From positions 45,498 through 109,497 of the forward strand of contig NZ_JAVBXS010000024.1 in assembly GCF_030824435.1 (NCBI RefSeq): a stretch of 64,000 bases of DNA. The letters are read 5' to 3'. Shown here piece after piece: positions 8,171-17,291 of this stretch; position 1 is the first letter of the stretch; each line of letters opens with the position of its first letter. The translations under genes and the position numbers were made by a program. This DNA comes from Rheinheimera sp. Lineage in GTDB: Bacteria > Pseudomonadota > Gammaproteobacteria > Enterobacterales > Alteromonadaceae. The notes beneath the pieces were generated by a model. That model was not told the origin of the DNA. It did no database searches and was given only the letters and a program-made list of their open reading frames with translations.

Positions 8171-9555
8171 CGCTGGAGCGTTTTGATATAGCGCGCATTT
8201 TGCTGGTGGATGATGAACCGGCCTTTCGCTTATTAGCCGAGCGTTTTTTAAGCCAACAAGGTCATCAGGTGGTATCGGTCGCCGATTTAACTGCCGCCAG
8301 AGCGCAGCTGGGCAGCCAGAGTTTTGATTTAATGTTGCTGGATTTATCTTTGCCACCGGCTTTTGACCCTCAAGCCACGCTGGCGGTTTTACCTGAGTTT
8401 GCCGCCCAACCTGTCATTATTATGACAGGCCATGCCGAGCGTGAGCTGGCGCTCAAAGCCATCAGCCTTGGCGCCTGGGATTTTCTGGCCAAGCCTGTGG
8501 ATCCCGACATGCTGGCGGTGGTGGTAAAAAGAGCCATCAGCAAACATCAGCTGGCCCGCGAGCTGAGTTTATTAAAACGGCACCATCAACCTACCGATGT
8601 GTTGTCGCAGCTGGTGGGAGTGTCCAGGCAAATGGACAATATCCGTACTCTGGTGCAGCGTATAGCCCCCACCGAAGTGCGGGTGCTGGTGACTGGCCCA
8701 TCCGGCACCGGCAAAGAAGTGGTGTCGCGGGTGTTGCATCAGCTTAGCCTGCGCAGCAAAGGGCCTTTTGTGTCTGTGCATTGTGGTGCTATTCCGGCTG
8801 AACTTTTGGAAAGTGAACTCTTTGGTTATGTCAAAGGTGCTTTTACCGGTGCCGACAAAGACCGGCAGGGGCTGTTAAGCCTGGCCAATGGCGGTACTTT
8901 GTTTCTCGATGAAATAGGCGAAATGCCTTTGCCGATGCAGGTAAAAATGCTCAGGGTATTGCAGGAGGGTACTTTTTACCCTGTGGGCGGGCGGGAGCAA
9001 AAACGTATTGATGTGCGGCTGATCAGCGCCACCAACGCGGTGTTGCCTGAGCTGGTGCGCCTTGGCAAATTCCGCGAAGATTTATATTACCGCATTAAAG
9101 GCATTACGCTGGAGACGCCGGCACTTTCCGAGCGCCGTGACGATATTCCATTGTTAATTCAGCACTTTTTGCAACAACAATCGCATAAAACCCAGCTGTC
9201 GCCAGAAGCCATGTTGTGGTTTTTACAACAACCATTCCCGGGCAATGTGCGGGAGCTGAAAAACACACTGGAAAGTGTCTTGGCTATAGCACAACAGGGG
9301 GTGGTGACGTTGGCCGACATTCAGCTGCTGCATCTGGAGTCGCAGCAGCTGCAAAGGGTGCAGCCGCAGTCTTATGCGCCGGGCGCTTCAATGGATGAAC
9401 AGGTACGGCAGCTGGAAATCAGTTTATTAACTCAGGCTTTGCTGGAGTCCCAGGGCAACCGCAGCCAGGCCGCAAGGGTATTGGGTTTGTCGCGCCAGGG
9501 TTTACTGAAAAAAATTGAACGTTATGGTTTGCAACAAATGGGAGTTGAGGGTTAG
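8167..9555 (+). CDS. Sigma-54-dependent response regulator (NtrC family)
   Basis: 462 residues. Receiver domain 10-125 with acidic pocket VDDE, phospho-acceptor Asp59 ([10 protein letters not shown]) and Lys109. AAA+ domain with Walker A GPSGTGKE (177-184), the sigma-54-contact loop GAFTGA (224-229) and Walker B FLDEIGE. A C-terminal Fis-type HTH carries [20 protein letters not shown]. All functional motifs are intact, so it should activate sigma-54 promoters after phosphorylation by the kinase encoded just upstream. Targets are unknown. It is the last gene of its unit: the next gene converges, and a 9-bp hairpin overlaps its stop. Confidence 0.94.
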   Translation: MTLERFDIARILLVDDEPAFRLLAERFLSQQGHQVVSVADLTAARAQLGSQSFDLMLLDLSLPPAFDPQATLAVLPEFAAQPVIIMTGHAERELALKAISLGAWDFLAKPVDPDMLAVVVKRAISKHQLARELSLLKRHHQPTDVLSQLVGVSRQMDNIRTLVQRIAPTEVRVLVTGPSGTGKEVVSRVLHQLSLRSKGPFVSVHCGAIPAELLESELFGYVKGAFTGADKDRQGLLSLANGGTLFLDEIGEMPLPMQVKMLRVLQEGTFYPVGGREQKRIDVRLISATNAVLPELVRLGKFREDLYYRIKGITLETPALSERRDDIPLLIQHFLQQQSHKTQLSPEAMLWFLQQPFPGNVRELKNTLESVLAIAQQGVVTLADIQLLHLESQQLQRVQPQSYAPGASMDEQVRQLEISLLTQALLESQGNRSQAARVLGLSRQGLLKKIERYGLQQMGVEG

Positions 9556-9577
9556 GGCGCAGCTTGTGGCTGTGCCC
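9555..9577. terminator. Hairpin between convergent genes
   Basis: GGGCGCAGC (9555-9563) pairs with GCTGTGCCC (9569-9577), a 9-bp stem including one G-U pair and a 5-base loop. There is no T run on either strand, so a terminator role is only possible. Confidence 0.35.
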
Positions 9578-9598
9578 TGAGCCGGTGACGTCTGACTG

Positions 9599-10186
9599 TT
9601 ATTCGGCTAAACCGGCGTAATATTGCTCAAATAACACTTTTTCCAATGCCTGACGCATGGCTTCGTTAATAGGGAAATTTAAACCACCCAGTTCGTAGTC
9701 AATCTGGCGGATTTGTTCTTTGCCGTTGCGGATCATCGGTGGCGGGTCAGATTCCAGCGCTATTAAAGTGTCGGCATAAGCCACCGGATGGTCGGCTTTA
9801 ATGTTTTTACAGACCGACAACTGCACTTCACCTTCACGGCCGTTATAACCGGCGGCGCCGAATAAACGGCAAATACCGGGGCGTTTTAAATAGACACTAC
9901 ATTGGCCCATTTTGCCATCTGCGGAGTGGCGCTGATAAAAAAAGCAGCCGTCTTGTGTATGGTTCGCTAAAGCATCCAAGGTTGATTCGGCTTTGCCTTC
10001 GTCCAGCAGGCTATAAGCCAGCGGCAACATTTCCAGCACTGTGGCTTCAATGCCCGGATGCAAACAACATTCACCACAACCTGAGCGGCAGAATAAACCC
10101 CGGTCACGCTGATATTGGGCATAAGACTGGCCAATTTCGGCGAACACCTGTTCTACCTCAAGAGACAATTGTTTTAAACGTTGCAT
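9599..10186 (-). CDS. YkgJ-type cysteine-cluster (zinc/iron-chelating) protein
   Basis: 195 residues; ATG with GAGG upstream. Cysteine cluster near the N-terminus: CRSGCGECC. Later CFFYQ, GQCSVYLKRPGICRLFG and a final SVCKN. This is the arrangement of the YkgJ/UPF0153 family, small cytoplasmic proteins thought to bind zinc or an iron centre. The exact reaction is not established in the family. It stands alone, convergent with the response-regulator gene and followed upstream by the c-di-GMP sensor gene on the same strand with its own start about 60 bases away. Confidence 0.85.
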   Translation of the reverse strand: MQRLKQLSLEVEQVFAEIGQSYAQYQRDRGLFCRSGCGECCLHPGIEATVLEMLPLAYSLLDEGKAESTLDALANHTQDGCFFYQRHSADGKMGQCSVYLKRPGICRLFGAAGYNGREGEVQLSVCKNIKADHPVAYADTLIALESDPPPMIRNGKEQIRQIDYELGGLNFPINEAMRQALEKVLFEQYYAGLAE

Positions 10187-10245
10187 AGGGCTACCTCAGT
10201 TAGGGCGCGTATTGTACTGAGGTCACACAGGGAACAGCAAGAGGC

Positions 10246-13110
10246 TCAGAGATCACTCAGCGGTTTAGGTTTGGCGATACCATAACCCTGAGCGTAATCC
10301 ACCCCCATCTCCCGGAGTTGTTGCAGTATGTCGATGCTTTCAACATATTCAGCCACTGTCATAATGCCCATAGCGGCGGCCACATCGTGAATGGAATTGA
10401 CAATAGCGCGGTCGAATTTGTCGGTTAATAAATCGCGCACAAAGTTACCGTCAATTTTGATGTAATCCACCGGGAAGTTTTTCAGATAACCATAAGATGA
10501 AAAACCACTGCCAAAATCATCCAGCGCAAAACGACAACCTAAGTTTCTGAAATGATGGATAAAATCCAGGGTATTTTGCAGGTTCAGAATGGCCATACTT
10601 TCGGTAATTTCAAAACAGATATGGCGTGGTGGAATTTTGTATTCGTTAAACAACGCGGACACATAAGCTTTAAACAAAGGGTCGACCAGCGAGGCGCCGG
10701 ACAAATTAATGCTGCAATGGCCTAAATTTTGTAAATGTTGTGGATGTTGTGCCAGCCAGCGGAAATAGTTGCGGATCACCCAGCGGTCTATCTGGGGCAT
10801 CAGACCATAACGTTCGGCCGAACTTAAAAAGTTGCCAGGCGCAATAATGCTGTTGTCTTCGCCTTTCAGACGCAACAATAACTCATAATTGCTCACGTTT
10901 TCAGGCAGTTGAATTGCCTGAATCGGCTGCATATAAAGCACAAAACTGTCTTGCTCTAATGCCCGTTGTAAAATTTGTACCCACTGAATTTCCGCTTGTT
11001 GTTTTTGTAACTCATCATCGTCCGGATGGAACAAATGAATGCGGTTGCGGCCTTTTTCTTTGGCGACAAAACAGGCGGAGTCGGCCTTTTTAATAGTTTG
11101 TTCGGCAGAAAGATCGTCGCGGGTGATTTCACTCATGCCAATACTGACACTGATGCTGAATAAACTGTCTTGCCAGAAAAAACGGAATTCTTTGACCACT
11201 TCCAGCAGGTTATAGGCAATAGCAAAAGCTTCCTGTGCTGTTTTGCCCGGCAATAACACGGCAAACTCATCACCACCCAATCTTGCCAGTACCCCATGGC
11301 TGCCAAGTGCACGTTTCAGTTGATCGCTGATTTGCAACAACAAAGCGTCACCAGCTGTATGGTTGCAGGTGCTGTTGACCAGCTTAAACTGGTCGATGTC
11401 GATATATAAAATAGCGCTGGTTTGATGTTCGGTTTGTAATCTGTGCCAGGCTTGTTGCGCCAGCAAGGCAAAATGATGGCGGTTATAAAGGCCGGTTAAC
11501 GGATCGTGTGAGGCCAGATAAGCCAGTTGTTCATGGTTAATTTTTTGTTCGGTAATATCGACCACTGAACCATGGATAAAAGCTTCGGCATTGCTGTTTT
11601 GTGCCAGTCTGGCCGACATCAAAGCCCAGAACGGCGTGCCGTCAGCACGCAGGCCGCGCAGCTCAAAACTCTGGTTATTGCTGTGTTGCAGCTGACGCAC
11701 CATATGCAGTCGGTCGTCCGGGTTGGCGTAAAACTTTGCCATACCGTATTTTTTGACATCCAGCTCCATCTGACTCAGTTGCTGGTAACCCAGAATATTC
11801 AACAATGAGCGGTTGGCGGCAATCAGCTGGCCATCCAGTGTGGTGGTAAACATGCCTTCTACCGCATTGTGGTAAATATCGTAATACTGTTTCAGGGTAT
11901 TAATAGCTTGTTGATGCGCGACCGTACTCTCTTCACTAACCTGTTGCATACGCTGGGCTAAACCGTAACTCATCAAAGCCATACTGCACACCACAGAACC
12001 AATCAGCAGGTATTGCCAGACTTTGGTGTCAGTAACATAACCCAGCTGCGCCAGTATCAACACCAGGCTGGCGGCAAAAAATAACACCCAGCTTAAACTA
12101 AAAGTGCGGGCTCTTGGTTTGCCACTAAAGGTATGAGCCAGCACTTGCAGCAAATTGCTGCCCATCACCAGCGTCAGTACCGCTAGTAATAACAACAGCC
12201 TGTGGCTAAATTCGATATAAAGTGGACTAAACAACAGCAAGGCTGAAGCTAATAAGTTCAGCCATAACAGCGGTAAACGGGCGTTGCTGAGCATGGCGTG
12301 GGTGGCCAGGCTTAAAAATGCCAGACAAGCACCTACCGCCAGATAAAAAATGGCCTGATTTACTTCCGGATATTCCGGCCACAATAACGCAAAACCTGCG
12401 CCATTTAACACAGCGATGACCAGGCTGAAAAATACAAAAAAGCCAGCGAAGTAACCATAAAGCAAAGTTTTAATGTTCAGATATAACAACAGGTTATAGG
12501 CAGCCATTAACAGCAGCAGCCCCAGCATTAAACCATCAAACAGGTTGGAGGTGAGTTGCAGTTGATAATAACGATCCGGTTGCCACAACTGAAAATCAGC
12601 ACGGATCAAAGTGCCGTCCTGTACTTTGATCAGAATATCCAGTTCCTGTTCGGCTTTAAATAACAAAGGCACGGCAAAGGTACGGCTTTTGATTTGTCGT
12701 TCGCTAAAAGGCAGGCTGGTGCCGGCGCGGTTGAGTTTTTTCAGTTCATGGTTTTGCCGGTCAAAACTATAAAATTCCACCAGATTGGCTGACGGGAAGT
12801 TGTAATCAAGAATAAGTTGCTGCTGACGTTGCCCCAGGTATTGCAGCCGGGTGAAAAACCACACCACTTTATTTTGTGCTTTAAAACTGAAATCGGCTGA
12901 AGGTACAGGGCTGAATGCATGGTGATGCTCGGGTTCAAAGACGATGTCTTCGATGGTGACGTTTGCTTCTGTCACCTGATAATGTAAATGCGGATGCAGC
13001 GGCAGTCTTTTTAACTGTTCGTCCAGTTTGAGTATGTCAGCGGGAAAAGCCAATACCAGAGTGGGGAACCACAGGATCAGAAGCAGCCACCACCTTGTCA
13101 CCACGTGCAT
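10246..13110 (-). CDS. 7TM-DISM sensor with PAS, GGDEF and EAL domains
   Basis: Up to 954 residues. Signal peptide, extracytoplasmic 7TMR-DISM-like beta domain (about 30-170), seven hydrophobic helices (about 185-395), PAS domain (about 410-515, LDGQLIAANRSLLNILGY), GGDEF domain with intact GGDEF but no RxxD inhibitory site, and EAL domain with ELL in place of EAL, DDFGSGFSSYGYL and YIKID. Both cyclase and phosphodiesterase residues look usable; net activity cannot be told from sequence. The first ATG (13110) is only about two bases from a GGAGG, so the GTG two codons later may be the true start. It is an inner-membrane c-di-GMP enzyme, not part of an operon. Confidence 0.93.
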   Translation of the reverse strand: MHVVTRWWLLLILWFPTLVLAFPADILKLDEQLKRLPLHPHLHYQVTEANVTIEDIVFEPEHHHAFSPVPSADFSFKAQNKVVWFFTRLQYLGQRQQQLILDYNFPSANLVEFYSFDRQNHELKKLNRAGTSLPFSERQIKSRTFAVPLLFKAEQELDILIKVQDGTLIRADFQLWQPDRYYQLQLTSNLFDGLMLGLLLLMAAYNLLLYLNIKTLLYGYFAGFFVFFSLVIAVLNGAGFALLWPEYPEVNQAIFYLAVGACLAFLSLATHAMLSNARLPLLWLNLLASALLLFSPLYIEFSHRLLLLLAVLTLVMGSNLLQVLAHTFSGKPRARTFSLSWVLFFAASLVLILAQLGYVTDTKVWQYLLIGSVVCSMALMSYGLAQRMQQVSEESTVAHQQAINTLKQYYDIYHNAVEGMFTTTLDGQLIAANRSLLNILGYQQLSQMELDVKKYGMAKFYANPDDRLHMVRQLQHSNNQSFELRGLRADGTPFWALMSARLAQNSNAEAFIHGSVVDITEQKINHEQLAYLASHDPLTGLYNRHHFALLAQQAWHRLQTEHQTSAILYIDIDQFKLVNSTCNHTAGDALLLQISDQLKRALGSHGVLARLGGDEFAVLLPGKTAQEAFAIAYNLLEVVKEFRFFWQDSLFSISVSIGMSEITRDDLSAEQTIKKADSACFVAKEKGRNRIHLFHPDDDELQKQQAEIQWVQILQRALEQDSFVLYMQPIQAIQLPENVSNYELLLRLKGEDNSIIAPGNFLSSAERYGLMPQIDRWVIRNYFRWLAQHPQHLQNLGHCSINLSGASLVDPLFKAYVSALFNEYKIPPRHICFEITESMAILNLQNTLDFIHHFRNLGCRFALDDFGSGFSSYGYLKNFPVDYIKIDGNFVRDLLTDKFDRAIVNSIHDVAAAMGIMTVAEYVESIDILQQLREMGVDYAQGYGIAKPKPLSDL

Positions 13111-13146
13111 TCCTCCATTGAGTTTGTTCTAAGCCTCTGATTATGC

Positions 13147-13440
13147 TTAAGAGCTTCTGAGCAGGCTTGCCAAGTCTGACAGTAGCACAGCCGCTGTTGC
13201 GTTGTCAGCATCTACCCAGCAACTATCACTATAGTGTTCATAATGCAGCGCAAAAGCGGCATTGTGGAAATAAAAACGAATGTGCAACCAGTCCAGCCCT
13301 TGTTCGGCCTGAAGTTGGCTCAGCTGTGAGAATGATTTGAGCCAGCCGCTGAAAAACGGCAATAACAACTCTGGTGTCGGCAACTGTTGTTGTGGTTGTA
13401 ATAACAAGAGTTCTGCCGATTCTTCTATGAAAAACTGCAT
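13147..13440 (-). CDS. DUF3630-type protein translated with recQ
   Basis: 97 residues. The ATG shares a base with the recQ TGA (TGATG), so translation is coupled to recQ. Acidic, Leu/Gln-rich, with the phrase LDWLHIRFYFHNAAFALHYEHYSDSCWV typical of the small DUF3630 family found next to recQ in marine gammaproteobacteria. No membrane segment, signal peptide or catalytic motif is visible. The function is unknown; its conserved position suggests a link with RecQ, but this is an inference. Confidence 0.75.
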   Translation of the reverse strand: MQFFIEESAELLLLQPQQQLPTPELLLPFFSGWLKSFSQLSQLQAEQGLDWLHIRFYFHNAAFALHYEHYSDSCWVDADNATAAVLLSDLASLLRSS

Positions 13441-15272
13441 CAGCTATCCAGATATTCTGCAATTAAATCAAGGAAATCATCACCATAACGGCTTAATTTG
13501 GTTTGACCAACACCGCTGATGGCTAAAAACTCAGTCTGGCTTTGTGGCATTTGTTGTGACATTTCAATCAGGGTGGCGTCGCTGAATACCACAAAAGGCG
13601 CCACATCATCACGCTCGGCAATTTGTTTACGCAAAGCTCTGAGTTTGCTGAATAAAACGCGGTCATAATCTTGTTTTTGCTGCACTTTACCGGCTTTGCT
13701 GCTGCTTTTGGCTGGTGCAAGGCGCGGCACCGCCAACGCCAGACTGCTTTCGCCCCTGAGCACAGGGCGGGCGGCAGGCAACAGTTTGAGTACTGAATGT
13801 TGGGTGATGTCCTGTTGCAACAAACCATAATGGATCAACTGGCGGAATACCGACAACCAATAGTCGTGGCTTTGCTCTTTGCCAATGCCAAAAGTAGAAA
13901 GTTTATCCTGACCCAGCTCCAGAATACGTTGATTCTGACTGCCTCTGAGCACATCAATCACATGGTGCATACCAAAACTCTGGCCGACCCGGTACACACA
14001 AGAAAGTGCTTTTTGTGCCAGCACAGTGCCGTCGAATTTTTTTGGTGGGTCGAGACAAATATCACAGTTGCCACACGCTGTTTGATTGGCTTCACCAAAA
14101 TAATTCAGCAATACCAGCCGGCGACAGGTTTGTGCTTCGGCAAAAGCGGCCATAGCGTTAAAACGCTGCATAGTCACTTCGGCTCTGGCCTGATTTTCTT
14201 CAGCCATGATCCAGCTACGCATCCGGCTGATATCTGCAGGGTCTACCAGCATCACGGCTTCAGCGGCAACACCATCGCGGCCGGCCCGGCCGGTTTCCTG
14301 ATAATAAGCTTCAATAGTACGGGGTAAATCGTAATGCACCACAAAACGGATATTGGGTTTATTCACCCCCATGCCAAAAGCCACAGTGGCCACTATCAGC
14401 TGCAAATGGTCACGTTTAAATTCGTCCTGCACTCTCATGCGTTGTTCGTTGCTTAAACCGGCATGATAAGCACCCACCGCAAAACCTTTGTTTTTCAGCT
14501 GCTCATACAGTTCATCTACTTTTTTGCGTGACGAACAATAGATAATACCGCTTTGATTTTCCTGCGTTTTTAACAGTGCAACCAATTGCTCAAAAGGGCG
14601 GAATTTTTCCTGCACCGTATAACGGATATTGGGTCTGTCAAAGCTGCTGATGCTGGTATACGGCTGCACTAATTTCAGCTGAGTACGGATATCCTGCTGC
14701 GTGGCAGGGTCGGCCGTTGCGGTCAGCGCCATTAAAGGCACCTGCGGAAAATGTTGTTTCAGCTGAGATAACGCTATGTAGTCGGGGCGAAAATCGTGGC
14801 CCCACTGCGACACACAATGGGCTTCGTCTATGGCAAATAAACTCACACCCACTTGCGACAGCCGCTGCAAAAACTGCGGTTGTAATAAACGTTCAGGTGC
14901 CACATACAACAGTTTTAACTGCTGAAAATGCAACTTCTGCAGTACATCGTCAGCCTGCTCGCGGCTTAAACTGCTGTTGATAAAATCGGCCGCTATGCCC
15001 ATGGCCTGCAGACTATCGACCTGATCTTTCATCAAAGACATCAAAGGCGACACCACCACAGTGACACAAGGCAACAGCAAAGCCGGCAGCTGGTAACACA
15101 TTGATTTACCGCCACCTGTTGGCATCAGCACAAAACTGTCCTGACCGGACAAAGCAGCACCAATAACCTCGGTCTGGCCAGGGCGGAATTCACTGTAGCC
15201 AAAATATTGTTTTAAGGTGTTGTGCAGTAAGTCGGTCAAGAAGCTATCCAAAGCGGAAAATGAAGCGGGCAT
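13440..15272 (-). CDS. recQ: ATP-dependent DNA helicase RecQ
   Basis: 610 residues from the ATG at 15272; a TTG three codons earlier is possible but has no better ribosome site. Helicase motifs: Walker A MPTGGGKSMCYQLP, DEAH box FAIDEAHCVSQWGHDFRP, SAT-like ALTATAD and motif VI YYQETGRAGRDG. A zinc-binding segment CRRLVLLNYFGE...CGNCDIC and a C-terminal HRDC domain (about 525-605) follow. RecQ unwinds DNA 3' to 5' in recombination and fork repair. It is divergent from yigI, and recQ, yigI and rarD are also close neighbours in E. coli. Confidence 0.97.
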   Translation of the reverse strand: MPASFSALDSFLTDLLHNTLKQYFGYSEFRPGQTEVIGAALSGQDSFVLMPTGGGKSMCYQLPALLLPCVTVVVSPLMSLMKDQVDSLQAMGIAADFINSSLSREQADDVLQKLHFQQLKLLYVAPERLLQPQFLQRLSQVGVSLFAIDEAHCVSQWGHDFRPDYIALSQLKQHFPQVPLMALTATADPATQQDIRTQLKLVQPYTSISSFDRPNIRYTVQEKFRPFEQLVALLKTQENQSGIIYCSSRKKVDELYEQLKNKGFAVGAYHAGLSNEQRMRVQDEFKRDHLQLIVATVAFGMGVNKPNIRFVVHYDLPRTIEAYYQETGRAGRDGVAAEAVMLVDPADISRMRSWIMAEENQARAEVTMQRFNAMAAFAEAQTCRRLVLLNYFGEANQTACGNCDICLDPPKKFDGTVLAQKALSCVYRVGQSFGMHHVIDVLRGSQNQRILELGQDKLSTFGIGKEQSHDYWLSVFRQLIHYGLLQQDITQHSVLKLLPAARPVLRGESSLALAVPRLAPAKSSSKAGKVQQKQDYDRVLFSKLRALRKQIAERDDVAPFVVFSDATLIEMSQQMPQSQTEFLAISGVGQTKLSRYGDDFLDLIAEYLDS

Positions 15273-15396
15273 TGTAATCAAAAGCGGCCTGACTGTCTGC
15301 TGTTGATGCAGCTTTGTCGCTGTCCTTTACATCTGGTCAGTCGCGTTTTATCTTGACTGCTCTTACCAGTTTCTTGCCAATATTTGGAGTTGTGCC

Positions 15397-15849
15397 ATGT
15401 CGGCTGACGCTTTGTTGCCTTTTATCGCCGAAGTTTTTGACCAAATGCCTTTTAACCGTTTGTTGGGTTTAAAAGTCACGGGTTTTTCTGCAGATTTCGC
15501 CGAGGTACGTTTTGCTTTTAAACCTGAACTGGTGGGGAATCCGGTGCAACAAATTTTGCATGGTGGTGTGATTGCTTCGGTGCTCGACACTGTTGGCGGC
15601 ATTATGGCTATTTCCAGCGCACTCAAACGCCTCGGACAAGTGGAACACGAAGTGTTGGTGGCAAAAATGGGCAAAATGAGCACCATTGATATGCGCAGTG
15701 ATTATTTAAGACCGGGCCGCGGTCTGGAGTTTATTGCCACTGCTCAGGTGATCCGTTCTGGTAATAAAGTTTGTGTTTGCCGCATGGAGCTGCATAACGA
15801 ACAAGGGGTGCATATTGCCCTTGGCACCGGCACTTATCTTGTAGGTTAA
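15397..15849 (+). CDS. yigI: YigI family hotdog thioesterase
   Basis: 150 residues; ATG with GGAG eight bases upstream. Hotdog-fold signature around NPVQQILHGGVIASVLDTVGG, where the HGG turn and following Asp form the usual thioesterase active site, and a second strand block IDMRSDYLRPGRGLEFIATAQVIRSG. YigI proteins hydrolyse acyl-CoA, with medium-to-long chains in E. coli. It is followed after about 70 bases by rarD on the same strand, the same order of neighbours as in enterobacteria, so the pair may be co-transcribed. Confidence 0.88.
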   Translation: MSADALLPFIAEVFDQMPFNRLLGLKVTGFSADFAEVRFAFKPELVGNPVQQILHGGVIASVLDTVGGIMAISSALKRLGQVEHEVLVAKMGKMSTIDMRSDYLRPGRGLEFIATAQVIRSGNKVCVCRMELHNEQGVHIALGTGTYLVG

Positions 15850-15917
15850 GATGCTATACACTGACGCCCTTTTCCAGCACCGGCACCTTGCCGGGTTCAG
15901 CGCCGGGGGCGCTTGTT

Positions 15918-16820
15918 ATGCAGTTAAACCGCGAACAGAAAATTGGTGGCATTTTTGCTGCCAGTGCTTACACCTTGTGGGGCATAGCGCCACTTTATTT
16001 TAAAAACATCGATTTTGTTCCCGCGCTGGAAATTCTGCTGCACCGTATTGTCTGGTCGTTTTTATTGCTCGCCGTTATTTTAACTGTGATGAAACAATGG
16101 TCTTCGGTACAGGCGGTGTTTCAAAAACCAAAACTACTTGCCGCTATGCTGGGCACAGCTTTATTGCTGGCCGGTAACTGGGGTTTGTTTATCTGGGCGG
16201 TTAATAACGAACATATGCTGGAAGCCAGCCTGGGTTATTACATCAATCCGTTATTAAATATTCTGCTGGGCATGCTGTTTTTAGGCGAAAGGTTACGCAA
16301 ATTACAATGGGCAGCAGTAGCGCTGGCGCTGACCGGCGTGCTTATTCAGCTGGCTTATTTTGGCTCTTTGCCCTGGGTGGCTTTGGTACTGGCCAGCAGT
16401 TTTGCACTTTATGGTTTATTCCGTAAAAAGCTGGCGGTAGAAGCGCTGAGTGGTTTATTTGTGGAGTCGTTATTATTAATGCCGCTGGCGCTGCTGTACT
16501 GGTGGCAGTTTGCCGATTCAACTTCTGCCAATATGCTGCAAAACAGTTTTAGCCTGAACTTATGGCTGGTGGCTGCCGGTGTGGTTACTACTGTGCCGCT
16601 TTTATGTTTTATTGCCGCCGCAAGGCGCTTACAACTGTCCACTATGGGCTTTTTCCAATATATAGGCCCAAGTTTTATGTTTGTGTTTGGTGTGTTTTTA
16701 TATAACGAACCGCTGGACCCAAGCAAACTGGTGACTTTTGCCTTTATCTGGACCGCACTTTTAGTGTATTCCATGGACGCCGCCTGGCATATCAATAAAG
16801 GCCGCAAAGCGACTGTATAA
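15918..16820 (+). CDS. rarD: RarD family (EamA/DMT) transporter
   Basis: 300 residues when started at the ATG at 15918 (MQLNREQKIGG), which matches the usual RarD N-terminus; an earlier in-frame start adds ten unlikely residues. Ten hydrophobic helices in two EamA repeats. Typical RarD phrases include AYTLWGIAPLYFK, LEILLHRIVWS, SLGYYINPLLNILLG and FFQYIGPSFMF. It is an inner-membrane drug/metabolite transporter of unknown natural substrate, named for an E. coli chloramphenicol-sensitivity link. It lies downstream of yigI. Confidence 0.93.
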   Translation: MQLNREQKIGGIFAASAYTLWGIAPLYFKNIDFVPALEILLHRIVWSFLLLAVILTVMKQWSSVQAVFQKPKLLAAMLGTALLLAGNWGLFIWAVNNEHMLEASLGYYINPLLNILLGMLFLGERLRKLQWAAVALALTGVLIQLAYFGSLPWVALVLASSFALYGLFRKKLAVEALSGLFVESLLLMPLALLYWWQFADSTSANMLQNSFSLNLWLVAAGVVTTVPLLCFIAAARRLQLSTMGFFQYIGPSFMFVFGVFLYNEPLDPSKLVTFAFIWTALLVYSMDAAWHINKGRKATV

Positions 16821-16900
16821 GACAGTCGGCCCGTGTTGCGGATGTTGTCGGGAACAGTTGGGCCTTTGCATGCAGCTGTTTTTATAGTCGGAGAGCTCAG

Positions 16901-17167
16901 ATGAAGTTATATATTGCCCTTGATATTTCAGACGATGATGTTGGCCTGAGCGAAGTGGCTGAACAATGTGGTTTTGATATACGTCATAGCGCTGTGCTGG
17001 ACTTAACAGCACCAGTGGTGGCGCATTATCATGAAATCTATTGCCTGATGTTTGAACTGACGCTGAAAGAACCAGTTGTTGATGCTGGCATTTTGCTGGC
17101 TGAGCTGGAGCTGGTGTTGTCGCATCCTTCGGTGTCGACGGTGCGTAAACTGGGGCTGGAAATCTAA
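16901..17167 (+). CDS. Hypothetical protein, 88 residues
   Basis: ATG with a purine-rich GGAGAG upstream. The protein is acidic and looks like a compact alpha/beta fold: MKLYIALDISDDDVGLSEVAEQ..., with repeated short beta stretches and a final VRKLGLEI. There is no signal peptide, helix or known motif. It follows rarD by 80 bases on the same strand and converges with recG. Codon use resembles its neighbours. I do not recognise the family; the ribosome site and clean boundaries support it as a gene. Confidence 0.6.
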   Translation: MKLYIALDISDDDVGLSEVAEQCGFDIRHSAVLDLTAPVVAHYHEIYCLMFELTLKEPVVDAGILLAELELVLSHPSVSTVRKLGLEI

Positions 17168-17291
17168 GTCAGTCTCAGGCTGTCAGACTCACAGCCAAAA
17201 CCTAAAACCGTCCTTTATGCTTGTGGTTACAGTTGATAACTGAGCCAAACGTTGATCAGTGCGCCTGGCGTTTTTTAGCTGAACTCCGGGT

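Noticed and set aside
13797..14327. A 176-codon open frame opposite recQ
   Set aside because: Antisense shadow of recQ with no recognisable motif and no start signal.
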